Source: CAJQND01 sp051010055 (GTDB lineage: Bacteria; Pseudomonadota; Alphaproteobacteria; Rhizobiales; CAJQND01). Taken from it: a stretch of 24,809 nucleotides of DNA. Numbering within the stretch: the first letter of the stretch is position 1; each line of letters starts with the position of its first letter. The stretch lies in NCBI GenBank assembly GCA_051010055.1, contig JBPCVY010000273.1, positions 1-24,809 of the forward strand. The letters run 5' to 3'. Both the position numbers and the translations under genes were made by a program. Under the pieces are notes generated by a model. It ran no database searches and was not told where the DNA came from. It saw only the letters and a program-made list of their open reading frames with translations. Below, in pieces: positions 8,204-15,925 of the stretch.

Positions 8204-8794
8204 TTATCTTTCCTGAACCATCAGCTGGGGCAGGGGCACACTGCCCTGCCGGATTGCCGGCTGGTCCAAACCGCACTTGAACCCTGCAGCCAATGTGTCG
8301 GCAACTTCGCGTGCCTGGACATTTGCATTGGGATTCTTGGTTGCAACAACATAGCCAACCGCACAGCCTTCGCGGTTTGAAATCTGGCCGACTTTTTCAA
8401 TTGCCAGAACCTCAACGCTTTTGCGCCCGCTTTCCTCAATGGACCAGCGGTGGATGGTGGCAAACGGGATTTTCTGGTCGCCGCTTCCCGCAAGGCGCCA
8501 TTCAATGGTTCCGGAGGTCGAGTTGAAACCGGCAAAGCTCTCCCATTTGGAAGGTTCTGCGGGACTTGCCGTGAAACCGTAGTGAACAGATTCGCGCAAA
8601 TCGCTGTGATAGAGATACACCGGGTAGCCTTTGTACCCGGTGCACACAAGATTTGCCCAATCGCCGGCCCCTTCGCCGGCAGAAGCAAAGACAGTGCAGT
8701 CCTTCTTCGTATCCAGCTTCGTGTAAACGCTGGCCGGCTCGCCGGCCTGTGCCGAGATGGCAAATGCCAACAGGGCAAAAAAGGCGATACGCAC
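8204..8794 (-). CDS. Exported protein of unknown function
   Basis: This is a 196-residue protein with a signal peptide (MRIAFFALLAFAISAQA, cleavage after AQA) and several Cys residues. I chose the GTG at 8794, because GGAGGAGAAAA directly precedes it. An earlier in-frame GTG (8809) would translate through that ribosome site. The mature part starts SVYTKLDTKKDCTVFAS and contains VCTGYKGYPVYLYHSDLRESVHYGF. That pattern occurs in short exported proteins of unknown function in alphaproteobacteria. I cannot name a function. It lies 35 bp downstream of the RlpA-like gene in the same direction, so a periplasmic or envelope role is plausible but unproven. Confidence 0.75.
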   Translation of the reverse strand: MRIAFFALLAFAISAQAGEPASVYTKLDTKKDCTVFASAGEGAGDWANLVCTGYKGYPVYLYHSDLRESVHYGFTASPAEPSKWESFAGFNSTSGTIEWRLAGSGDQKIPFATIHRWSIEESGRKSVEVLAIEKVGQISNREGCAVGYVVATKNPNANVQAREVADTLAAGFKCGLDQPAIRQGSVPLPQLMVQER

Positions 8795-8803
8795 TTTTCT
8801 CCT

Positions 8804-8824
8804 CCACACAATCTGGTTGTGTGG
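8804..8824 (-). promoter_or_regulatory. Perfect hairpin abutting the ribosome site of the exported-protein gene
   Basis: An 8-bp perfect inverted repeat, CCACACAA (8804-8811) and TTGTGTGG (8817-8824), has a 5-base loop. In the minus-strand mRNA the last GG of the stem is also the first GG of the GGAGGA ribosome site for the GTG at 8794. The stem could therefore mask part of that site. It has no T-run, so it is not an ordinary terminator for the upstream RlpA-like gene, though it may protect that mRNA end. The role is inference only. Confidence 0.45.
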
Positions 8825-8829
8825 TGAAA

Positions 8830-9201
8830 TTAAAGCACGTCCACTTTCACTTTAACAACGCCAGACTTGATCATGCCGAGGCGTTTTGCAGCACCAAGGG
8901 AGACATCAATGACGCGGCGGCCAATAAACGGACCGCGGTCGTTGATGCGTACGATTACACTGCGCCCATTGCGCAGGTTTTTGACCCGCACTTTGGTGCC
9001 AAAAGGCAAGGTGCGGTGAGCGGCGGTAAGTCCGTGAGGCTTGAAAGCTTCACCATTGGCGGTAATCTTGCCGCTTCTGTAAAAGGAGGCAACGCCCACA
9101 AAGGTTTTGCCCTTGGGGCTTGCAGAACTTGTAGGAACGTTGGCACAAATTGCCACTGTACCGGCAAGCGCGAGCGCGCCCGCAAGCATACGGATTTTCA
9201 T
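8830..9201 (-). CDS. rlpA: Short RlpA-like double-psi beta-barrel protein
   Basis: This is a 123-residue exported protein. The start chosen is the ATG at 9201, which gives a clean signal peptide (MKIRMLAGALALAGTVAICA); an upstream in-frame start at 9264 would bury it. The mature part is a single RlpA domain: VGVASFYRSGKITANGE, then TAAHRTLPFGTKVRV, then VRINDRGPFIGRRVIDVS, with the conserved Asp and His region seen in RlpA lytic transglycosylases. There is no C-terminal SPOR domain and no good lipobox, unlike E. coli RlpA, so targeting to denuded septal glycan cannot be assumed. It is the first gene of the minus-strand run and diverges from an MFS gene across 210 bp. It probably cleaves or binds peptidoglycan. 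Confidence 0.85.
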   Translation of the reverse strand: MKIRMLAGALALAGTVAICANVPTSSASPKGKTFVGVASFYRSGKITANGEAFKPHGLTAAHRTLPFGTKVRVKNLRNGRSVIVRINDRGPFIGRRVIDVSLGAAKRLGMIKSGVVKVKVDVL

Positions 9202-9411
9202 GTAAATCACCGACTGGTTGTTCGTCCAAAAAAGAAAAGGACCAAGCGCAAATGCTTGGCCCAACCCTTAAACTGGGCCCCTCTTCGCGCCGGATTGTGG
9301 CAAAGTTTCGACCACAATATTAAGTTTTCAAGATGTGGCGGTTTTCGTGGATTAACTGTACCCCAAAGGGTAAGAGTTGAACGGTTTTGGTGCTGTGAAA
9401 GGGCCGCGTCC

Positions 9412-10650
9412 GTGACATATTTGGAGTTTTTGCGGGCGAATCGGCGCTGGCTTGCCGGTGGTTTTCTTCTGACTTTATCATCCAGCTTTGGGCAAACCTT
9501 TTTCATTTCCCTGTTCGGTGGAGATATCCGTGGTGAATTCTCGTTGAGCCACGGGGATTTCGGCACGCTCTATGCCATTGCAACTCTTGCCAGCGCCTTC
9601 GTCATTATCTGGCTGGGTAAGCTTGCGGACCATATGCGCATCGCACCTCTCAGCATTGCAACCATTGCCGGGCTTGCTGCCGCATGCGCCGGTATGGGGG
9701 CGGTTCAATCCACTTGGATGCTGGTGCTTGTGTTGTTCGGCCTGCGGTTGTTCGGCCAGGGCATGTTGAGCCATATACCGCTCACCGCAATGGGGCGCTG
9801 GTTTTCTGCCCAGCGGGGCAGGGCGGTGGCGATTGCCACATTGGGTTTTGCCTTCGGCGAGGCGGTTTCACCAATTCTTGCCGTGTCTCTCAGCGCTTCG
9901 ATTGGCTGGCGGCAGGCATGGTTCGTCAGCGCGGTTGTTTTGCTGGTGCTGTTTGCCCCTGTCATCTGGGGCCTGTTTTCGGTACGCCGGGTAAAATCTG
10001 GCGCGCCCATCCAATTAACAGGAACAGGTGAGGGTGACCCTCAGCACAGTTGGACGCGCACGCAGATGCTGAAAGATCCACTGTTCTACGCTCTTTTGCC
10101 GGGGCTCTTGACCCCTGCCTTCATAATAACCGGTGTGTTCTTTCACCAAGTGCATCTCGTGGAGAGTAAAGGCTGGTCGCTGGGGCTTTTTGCGGGCGCC
10201 TATCCACTTTTTGCAGGTATATCGGTGTTGACCGGGCTTGGGACGGGATTTGCCATCGACAGATGGAGCGCGTCTTCCTTGTTGCCCTACTACCTTTTGC
10301 CCCTTGCCGGCGGGTTGATGGTTCTGGCCGGCTTTGATGGGTCATGGACTGGTTACTGTTTTATGGCGCTGGCCGGTTTCACCGTTGGCATTTCGGCAAC
10401 CATTCTCGGTGCCATCTGGGCAGACGTTTACGGCACCGCCCATCTGGGCGCCATCCGTGCGCTTGGCGCTTCGCTTATGGCGTTCTCAACAGCCCTTTCC
10501 CCCGGCACCATGGGCTGGCTCATTGATGCGAAGGTTATCCTTGAAACCCAGTTCTTCTGGATGGCGGTTTATATCTTTGTTGTATCGGCCTGCTCGCTTC
10601 TTCTGGCGCGGGCATTGCATCTTCGCCAGATGGCGCCGCTTCGCGCCTGA
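9412..10650 (+). CDS. MFS transporter
   Basis: This is a 412-residue polytopic membrane protein with about twelve hydrophobic segments and the MFS-type loop GKLADHMR after the second segment. The start chosen is the GTG at 9412, with GAAAGGG eight bases upstream, giving MTYLEFLRANRRW before the first membrane span. The same frame stays open far upstream, but there it lies antisense to the RlpA-like and exported-protein genes and is not coding. The text RLFGQGMLSHIPLTAMGRWF and LGAIWADVYGTAHLGAIRAL resembles oxalate/formate-antiporter-like and monocarboxylate-like MFS proteins. The substrate is unknown. It ends 89 bp before ndk in the same direction, so ndk could be partly co-transcribed. Confidence 0.85.
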   Translation: MTYLEFLRANRRWLAGGFLLTLSSSFGQTFFISLFGGDIRGEFSLSHGDFGTLYAIATLASAFVIIWLGKLADHMRIAPLSIATIAGLAAACAGMGAVQSTWMLVLVLFGLRLFGQGMLSHIPLTAMGRWFSAQRGRAVAIATLGFAFGEAVSPILAVSLSASIGWRQAWFVSAVVLLVLFAPVIWGLFSVRRVKSGAPIQLTGTGEGDPQHSWTRTQMLKDPLFYALLPGLLTPAFIITGVFFHQVHLVESKGWSLGLFAGAYPLFAGISVLTGLGTGFAIDRWSASSLLPYYLLPLAGGLMVLAGFDGSWTGYCFMALAGFTVGISATILGAIWADVYGTAHLGAIRALGASLMAFSTALSPGTMGWLIDAKVILETQFFWMAVYIFVVSACSLLLARALHLRQMAPLRA

Positions 10651-10739
10651 CAATCCCTGCTTGAAGCAGAGCTGCGCCACCGCTATAACGCCGCCGAATT
10701 TCTATTTCAGAACTCCTCTAAAAAAGATAGGACGATCTC

Positions 10740-11162
10740 ATGGCTCTTGAGCGCACTTTTTCCATCATCAAACCCGATGCAACCAAGCGCAACATTACCG
10801 GTAAAATCACCGACCGGCTTGAAAGCGCAGGCCTTCGCGTTATTGCATCCAAGCGCATTCACATGACCAAAGACCAGGCAGAAGGTTTCTATGCCGTCCA
10901 CAAAGAACGCCCGTTCTTCAATGACCTTGTTGCGTTCATGACATCGGGCCCGGTTGTGGTGCAGATTCTGGAAGGCGAAGACGCCATTGCCAAGAACCGT
11001 GAAGTTATGGGTGCAACTAACCCGGCGGAAGCTGCCGAAGGCACAATCCGCAAGGATTTCGCGGAAAACATCGAAGCCAACTCAGTGCATGGTTCCGATG
11101 CACCGGAAACGGCCGCTGTCGAGATCAAGTTTTTCTTTTCAGATGACGAACTGGTGGGCTAA
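10740..11162 (+). CDS. ndk: Nucleoside diphosphate kinase
   Basis: This 140-residue enzyme transfers the terminal phosphate from ATP to nucleoside diphosphates through a phospho-histidine. Seen are the start MALERTFSIIKPDA, the active-site His117 in NSVHGSDA, and conserved R104 and N114. The length is typical of bacterial Ndk. A TAGGA sequence seven bases before the ATG is an acceptable ribosome site. A strong intrinsic terminator follows at 11190. The position just ahead of nrdJ means two genes of dNTP supply are adjacent, but the terminator and the large gap indicate separate transcripts. Confidence 0.98.
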   Translation: MALERTFSIIKPDATKRNITGKITDRLESAGLRVIASKRIHMTKDQAEGFYAVHKERPFFNDLVAFMTSGPVVVQILEGEDAIAKNREVMGATNPAEAAEGTIRKDFAENIEANSVHGSDAPETAAVEIKFFFSDDELVG

Positions 11163-11189
11163 CCCTAATTCAACATCTCTCGAAAGTGA

Positions 11190-11222
11190 ACGGGCCCGGT
11201 TGCGGGCCCGTGTTTTTTTTTT
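11190..11222 (+). terminator. Intrinsic terminator of ndk
   Basis: A perfect 9-bp stem, ACGGGCCCG (11190-11198) with CGGGCCCGT (11203-11211), has loop GTTG. It is followed by G and ten T (11213-11222). It lies 27 bp after the ndk stop. Confidence 0.95.
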
Positions 11223-11385
11223 GGCTGCCTCAGCCATCCAATTTGCACGCCTTTTAAAGGCAGCAAAGCAAATTCGCCACCCCAATCAAAACACCGAACC
11301 GGACTTGTGCGGCGATTCTTCCTTTTCCATGACGATTCTGCCTGTTTTGCGTGTGGAGATGTTGTATCCGCCTGTTTCAGGCGCG

Positions 11386-11408
11386 ATGGTTAACGCTTCA
11401 TTAACCAT
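11386..11408. promoter_or_regulatory. CtrA-type site: inverted repeat with TTAA-N7-TTAA
   Basis: ATGGTTAA (11386-11393) and TTAACCAT (11401-11408) form a perfect inverted repeat with a seven-base spacer. The inner bases read TTAA-N7-TTAAC, the full CtrA consensus known from Caulobacter and other alphaproteobacteria. Two GATTC sites (possible CcrM methylation) lie 50-80 bp to the left. The match is seen in the sequence; binding is inferred. Confidence 0.65.
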
Positions 11409-11434
11409 TTATTTTGGGTCATAGAGAATTTTTT

Positions 11435-11452
11435 ACTACTAGATATAGTGGT
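11435..11452. promoter_or_regulatory. NrdR-like box, solitary
   Basis: ACTACTAGATATAGTGGT is a near-palindrome. Its central 16 bases (11436-11451) match 12 of 16 positions of the NrdR box consensus, including the ACTA and ATATAGTG core. No partner box lies at the usual 31-32 bp, which lowers confidence. Confidence 0.4.
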
Positions 11453-11573
11453 GTTAACCTTTGCCGGGCTGCTGCAGCGAAAAAGACGCATATTTGGAAA
11501 CGCGCAGAATTCCTTGCATGGATAAGGCGAATCGGCGGACTGTGGTGCATTCCCACAATTTGTCAACAGCACT

Positions 11574-11620
11574 ACACAACATGTAGTATTTACCACTCGT
11601 TAACACACTAGGTGTTGACG
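11574..11620. promoter_or_regulatory. Pair of NrdR-like boxes, 31 bp apart
   Basis: Box one, ACACAACATGTAGTAT (11574-11589), matches 13 of 16 consensus positions. Box two, ACACTAGGTGTTGACG (11605-11620), matches 10 of 16, mainly in the left half and the core. Start-to-start spacing is 31 bp, about three helical turns, which is the usual arrangement for the RNR repressor NrdR. Box two overlaps the candidate -35. NrdR control of class II RNR genes is known in other bacteria; here it is inferred from motif and position. Confidence 0.55.
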
Positions 11621-11643
11621 TTTTCGTAACGCAGGTTTAGTCT
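11615..11643 (+). promoter_or_regulatory. Candidate nrdJ promoter
   Basis: A TTGACG -35 (11615-11620) is followed at 17 bp by a poor -10 (TAGTCT, 11638-11643). It is placed under the second NrdR-like box, as expected for repression. It would give a leader of about 250 bases before the ATG at 11908. Confidence 0.4.
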
Positions 11644-11907
11644 CAATTCATGGCTGAGGGGCGCGGCGGCATGCCGGTAACAGCAGTCGACGCGGCTTTC
11701 TGGCCGCTCCAGTGAAAATTAGATTTGAGTGTACTCCGGGTATCGGTTCGGAAACGGATGGTTTCGGACAGTCAGTGAGCGTGCGCGGTGACCTTGGGCA
11801 ACAGGTCGTCGGGGGAACAGTGCGCGCAAATTGGCGATGCCGGGCGGTAGAGGCAACAACGCCAGCAATTAGGCCGGGCAACAATGAGAATATTGCGAGG
11901 GAAAATA

Positions 11908-14900
11908 ATGCGGATTGAGCGCCATTACACAGAAGCCGGAAAAGGCCCGTTCGAGAAAATCGAGTTTCGCAAGGCAAATTCAGAGATCCGCAATCCCGAT
12001 GGATCGGTGGTGTTCAAACTGGAGAACATCGATGTGCCGGGCCAGTTCTCGCAAGTTGCCGCAGACATTCTGGCGCAGAAGTATTTCCGCAAAGCAGGCG
12101 TGCCCGCAGCCCTGAAACGCGTTGAAGAAAACACAGTTCCATCCTGGCTGTGGCGCTCGGTTCCCAACAAGGGGGCCCTTGCCAAACTTCCTGAAGGTGA
12201 ACGTTATGGCCCGGAAACAGATGCTCGCCAGGTGTTCACACGTCTTGCCGGCACATGGACCTACTGGGGTTGGAAGGGCGGTTACTTCGACAGCGAAGAT
12301 GATGCATTGGCTTTCTTTGATGAGCTCTGCTTCATGTTGGCCACCCAGAAGGTTGCCCCGAACTCCCCACAGTGGTTCAACACCGGCCTGCATTGGGCCT
12401 ATGGCATAGATGGCCCGGGCCAGGGCCACTATTATGTGGATTTTGAAACTGGCAAATTGACCCGCTCGAAATCTGCCTATGAGCATCCCCAGCCGCATGC
12501 GTGTTTCATTCAATCGGTTGGTGATGACCTTGTGAATGAAGGCGGCATTATGGACTTGTGGGTGCGTGAGGCGCGCCTGTTCAAATATGGTTCGGGTACC
12601 GGTTCCAACTTCTCCCACATTCGCGGCGAAAACGAACCGCTTTCCGGTGGCGGCAAGTCTTCCGGCCTGATGAGCTTCCTGAAAATCGGCGACCGGGCAG
12701 CGGGCGCCATCAAATCTGGTGGCACTACCCGGCGCGCCGCCAAAATGGTGGTGGTTGATATCGACCACCCGGACATTGAGGAATATATCGACTGGAAGGT
12801 GAAGGAAGAGCAAAAGGTGGCCGCACTGGTTACCGGTTCGCGTACCGTAAAGCAGCACCTTACCGATATTATGAAGGCCTGTGTGAACTGCGAAGGCCCG
12901 GCGCTTGATTGCTTTGAAATCAGCAAAAACCCGGCCCTGAAGCGGGCGGTAAAGGCGGCCCGGCGCGCGCACGTTTCTGATAACTACATCCAGCGGGTCA
13001 TTCAGTTCGCCAGACAGGGTTACACATCCATAACATTCGATACTTATGACACCGATTGGGATTCTGAAGCCTACCGCACTGTGGCCGGCCAGAACTCCAA
13101 CAACTCCATTCGTGTCACCGATGAGTTTATGGCAGCTGTTGAGAGCGATGACGACTGGAACCTCACCGCGCGCCGTTCGGGCGATGTTACCAAGGCGCTG
13201 AAAGCCCGTGATTTGTGGGACAAGGTGGGCTATTCCGCATGGGCTTGCGCTGATCCCGGAATTCAGTATCACACCGCCATCAACGACTGGCACACATGCC
13301 CTGCTTCCGGTGAAATTCGCGCCTCCAACCCGTGCTCGGAATATATGTTCCTGGACGATACGGCCTGCAATCTTGCCTCGCTGAACCTTTTGCAGTTCCG
13401 CGGCAAGGACGGTGCCTTCAAAATCGAGGCGTTTGAGCATTGCGTACGGCTGTGGACGATGGTTCTGGAAATCTCGGTTACCATGGCGCAGTTCCCGTCC
13501 AAGGAAATTGCCAAGCTTTCCTATGAATTCCGCACCCTCGGACTTGGCTTCGCCAATATTGGCGGGCTGTTGATGACGTCCGGCATAAGCTACGATTCTG
13601 ATGAAGGCCGGGCCATTTGCGGTGCCATCACGGCAATCATGACCGGCGTTTCCTATGAAACCTCCGCGTTCATGGCAAAAGAGCTGGGCCCGTTCCCGGG
13701 TTATGAGAAAAACGCTGAACACATGCTGCGTGTCATGCGCAACCATGCCCGCGCGGCCCATGGCCATGCGGAAGGCTATGAAGGCCTTAACACCGTGCCG
13801 GTGCCGCTTGACCATGAAAGCTGCCCGGATGAAAGGCTTGTTGCCCACGCAACTGCCGCCTGGGACAGAGCCGTTGCTGCTGGTGAAGAGCACGGCTACC
13901 GCAATGCCCAGGCCACCGTTATCGCGCCAACCGGCACTATCGGCCTTGTGATGGATTGCGACACCACCGGCATTGAGCCAGACTTTGCGCTTGTTAAATT
14001 CAAAAAGCTGGCCGGCGGCGGTTACTTCAAAATCATCAACCGAGCCGTGCCGCAGGCATTGCGCACCCTTGGCTATGCGGAACACCAGATTGAGGAAATC
14101 GCTGTTTACGCAGTGGGCCATGGCTCGATTGCCCAGGCGCCTGGCATCAACCACACAACGCTGCGCGCCAAAGGCTTTTCCGACCAGCAAATTGAAGCAA
14201 TTGAAGCAGGCCTTGCCTCTGCCTTCGACATCAAGTTCGCCTTCAACAAGTGGACGCTTGGCGAGGAGTTCTGCCGCGATACCCTGAACCTCACCGATGA
14301 GCAGATGGACGATATGTCGTTCGATCTTCTGGCCGCCATCGGGTTTTCCAAGCAGGATATCGAAGCTGCCAATATCCACGTTTGCGGTGCAATGACCCTG
14401 GAAGGGGCGCCCCATCTGGCCGAAGAGCACTATCCCATATTCGACTGCGCCAATCCATGCGGCCGCCTGGGCAAGCGCTTCTTGTCCGTGGAAAGCCACA
14501 TTCGCATGATGGCGGCGGCTCAACCGTTTATCTCCGGCGCTATTTCCAAAACCATCAACATGCCGAACGATGCCGGCGTTGAAGACTGCACGGACGCATA
14601 CCAGCTTTCATGGAGGCTGGCATTGAAGGCAAATGCCCTGTACCGGGACGGCTCGAAACTCTCCCAACCTCTGAACGCGGCCCTTGTTGACGAAGATGGA
14701 GACGACGACAGCGAAGCAGTTGAAGAGCTTATCGAGGCTCCCGCTGCAGCCCGCGCCACCATGGCGGCGGAACGGGTGACGGAGAAAATCGTCGAGCGTA
14801 TTGTTGAGGTCGAAATTGCCAAGCGCGATCGTGAGCGTATGCCCGAGCGGCGCAAAGGATACACCCAGAAGGCGGTTGTTGGCGGCCATAAGGTATATCT

Positions 14901-15672
14901 GCGCACCGGCGAATATGATGATGGCCGCATCGGCGAGATTTTCATCGACATGCACAAAGAGGGCGCTGCCTTCCGCGCCATGATGAACAATTTCGCCATC
15001 GCCATTTCCCTTGGCCTGCAATATGGCGTGCCTTTGGAAGAATATGTGGAAGCGTTCACCTTCACCCGGTTCGAGCCGGCGGGCATTGTGCAGGGCAATG
15101 ATGCCATCAAGAATGCAACTTCCATTCTGGACTATGTGTTCCGCGAGCTGGCCGTTTCCTATCTGGGCCGTAATGATCTGGCCCATGTGGACCCGGCAGA
15201 CCTTGGTTACGATGCCCTCGGCAAAGGCGTTTCCGAAGGCAAGGCGCCGGAAGAAGAAGACGGCGAAGCCGCCCCGGCTCCAGCTCCCCTGCAGGCCCGC
15301 CACATTCTTTCAGCCGGTTATGTACGCCAGCTGGTGGGAGACAATGTGCTGGTCATGCCGTCCATGCCAAACGGGGCACCTGTTGCCGCCCTTCAGGCCC
15401 AGGCTGAAGCATTCGCCACCACCAACGCGCCGGCCATTGCCGAAGTGGGCGAGACCCAGGCCGCCCTTGAGGCAAGCGTGGTTGCTGCGGTTGAAGAAGC
15501 CCTGACAGAACCGGCAGCGCCCAAGGCCAAGTCGAAAAACACCCTTGCCGCCGAAGCCCGCATGAAAGGCTATGAAGGCGAAGCATGCTCTGAATGCGCC
15601 AACTTCACCATGGTGCGCAACGGCACCTGCCTTAAATGCGACACCTGCGGGGCAACGAGCGGGTGCAGCTAA
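11908..15672 (+). CDS. nrdJ: Vitamin B12-dependent (class II) ribonucleotide reductase
   Basis: This 1254-residue enzyme reduces ribonucleotides to deoxyribonucleotides using adenosylcobalamin. I chose ATG 11908 because GAGGGA precedes it and MRIERHYTEAGKGPFEKIEFR matches the usual N-terminus; an ATG 8 codons earlier (11884) is less likely. Catalytic features are Cys199 in HACFIQ (redox pair), the thiyl-radical Cys476 within N474-P-C-S-E478, and the second redox Cys487, eleven residues on. That spacing matches the Thermotoga enzyme (C322/C333). The C-terminal third holds a TSCPD-like domain (roughly residues 985-1090), an Ala/Pro-rich linker, and a cysteine-rich tail: Cys1227/1230, 1241/1244/1247 and 1253. 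The tail probably binds a metal and reduces the active site. No NrdB- or NrdD-type partner is in the window. A terminator follows 26 bp after the stop. Confidence 0.97.
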   Translation: MRIERHYTEAGKGPFEKIEFRKANSEIRNPDGSVVFKLENIDVPGQFSQVAADILAQKYFRKAGVPAALKRVEENTVPSWLWRSVPNKGALAKLPEGERYGPETDARQVFTRLAGTWTYWGWKGGYFDSEDDALAFFDELCFMLATQKVAPNSPQWFNTGLHWAYGIDGPGQGHYYVDFETGKLTRSKSAYEHPQPHACFIQSVGDDLVNEGGIMDLWVREARLFKYGSGTGSNFSHIRGENEPLSGGGKSSGLMSFLKIGDRAAGAIKSGGTTRRAAKMVVVDIDHPDIEEYIDWKVKEEQKVAALVTGSRTVKQHLTDIMKACVNCEGPALDCFEISKNPALKRAVKAARRAHVSDNYIQRVIQFARQGYTSITFDTYDTDWDSEAYRTVAGQNSNNSIRVTDEFMAAVESDDDWNLTARRSGDVTKALKARDLWDKVGYSAWACADPGIQYHTAINDWHTCPASGEIRASNPCSEYMFLDDTACNLASLNLLQFRGKDGAFKIEAFEHCVRLWTMVLEISVTMAQFPSKEIAKLSYEFRTLGLGFANIGGLLMTSGISYDSDEGRAICGAITAIMTGVSYETSAFMAKELGPFPGYEKNAEHMLRVMRNHARAAHGHAEGYEGLNTVPVPLDHESCPDERLVAHATAAWDRAVAAGEEHGYRNAQATVIAPTGTIGLVMDCDTTGIEPDFALVKFKKLAGGGYFKIINRAVPQALRTLGYAEHQIEEIAVYAVGHGSIAQAPGINHTTLRAKGFSDQQIEAIEAGLASAFDIKFAFNKWTLGEEFCRDTLNLTDEQMDDMSFDLLAAIGFSKQDIEAANIHVCGAMTLEGAPHLAEEHYPIFDCANPCGRLGKRFLSVESHIRMMAAAQPFISGAISKTINMPNDAGVEDCTDAYQLSWRLALKANALYRDGSKLSQPLNAALVDEDGDDDSEAVEELIEAPAAARATMAAERVTEKIVERIVEVEIAKRDRERMPERRKGYTQKAVVGGHKVYLRTGEYDDGRIGEIFIDMHKEGAAFRAMMNNFAIAISLGLQYGVPLEEYVEAFTFTRFEPAGIVQGNDAIKNATSILDYVFRELAVSYLGRNDLAHVDPADLGYDALGKGVSEGKAPEEEDGEAAPAPAPLQARHILSAGYVRQLVGDNVLVMPSMPNGAPVAALQAQAEAFATTNAPAIAEVGETQAALEASVVAAVEEALTEPAAPKAKSKNTLAAEARMKGYEGEACSECANFTMVRNGTCLKCDTCGATSGCS

Positions 15673-15698
15673 GCAAGAATTGACCTTGATGGTTCATG

Positions 15699-15729
15699 CG
15701 GCGCCTTCCTTCTGGAAGGCGCCGTTTTT
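15699..15729 (+). terminator. Intrinsic terminator of nrdJ
   Basis: A perfect 11-bp stem, CGGCGCCTTCC (15699-15709) and GGAAGGCGCCG (15714-15724), has loop TTCT and is followed by five T. Confidence 0.93.
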
Positions 15730-15771
15730 GTATCGCTTGCGTTGGTTCGCGCTGGCGCACTTACTCCTATG

Positions 15772-15925
15772 GTCGATCAGCTTATCCGCGCTCCCCCTGT
15801 TCGCGCGGGCTGATCTTGATCCATGCGGAGACATCGCATCAAGGCCGCAAGCGCGGCCCGGGATTTCGCCCGCCCCCGCGGAGGCGTTGGCGAAGGGCCT
15901 CGGCCCGATGCCAACTGCCGCGAGC
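15772..15925 (+). repeat. Dispersed palindromic repeat, copy A
   Basis: This element of about 154 bp occurs again, inverted, after aspS (copy B) and, more diverged, at 16552-16649 (copy C). It starts at GTCGATCAGC and ends at CTGCCGCGAGC. Inside are three hairpins: GATCAGC/GCTGATC with CCGCGC/GCGCGG; ATGCG/CGCAT; and GGCCGC-AAGC-GCGGCC. A GGGCCTCGGCCC palindrome follows. A and B differ by only about ten substitutions and one deletion of 5-6 bases. One frame is open and reads similarly in both copies, but there is no start or ribosome site, so I treat it as a non-coding repeat. Confidence 0.85.

Larger units (their letters stand above)
11223..11907 (+). other. 685-bp control region and leader of nrdJ
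   Basis: I see no convincing gene here. The first half is AT-rich and carries a CtrA-type inverted repeat, a solitary NrdR-like box, and three GANTC sites (11314, 11334, 11529). A pair of NrdR-like boxes and a candidate promoter lie at 11574-11643. From there to the nrdJ ATG is a leader of about 250 bases with short open frames only: 21 codons from ATG 11650, and a 68-codon frame from GTG 11712 that overlaps the nrdJ start. Neither short frame has a good ribosome site. No cobalamin riboswitch core was seen. Confidence 0.7.

Noticed and set aside
8653..9411. Upstream part of a 665-codon frame that continues into the MFS transporter
   Set aside because: It is antisense to the RlpA-like and exported-protein genes and not membrane-like. 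The MFS protein starts at 9412 with a ribosome site.
11223..11907. Cobalamin riboswitch before the B12-dependent reductase
   Set aside because: No B12-box core or matching arrangement was seen. Class II RNR genes do not usually carry one unless they back up another RNR class.
11712..11918. 68-codon frame ahead of nrdJ
   Set aside because: No ribosome site, no recognisable motif, and it overlaps the nrdJ start. Kept only as a leader feature worth checking.
11980..14523. 847-codon open frame on the minus strand
   Set aside because: It lies wholly antisense to nrdJ, whose catalytic motifs are clear. Long antisense frames are common in GC-rich genes.
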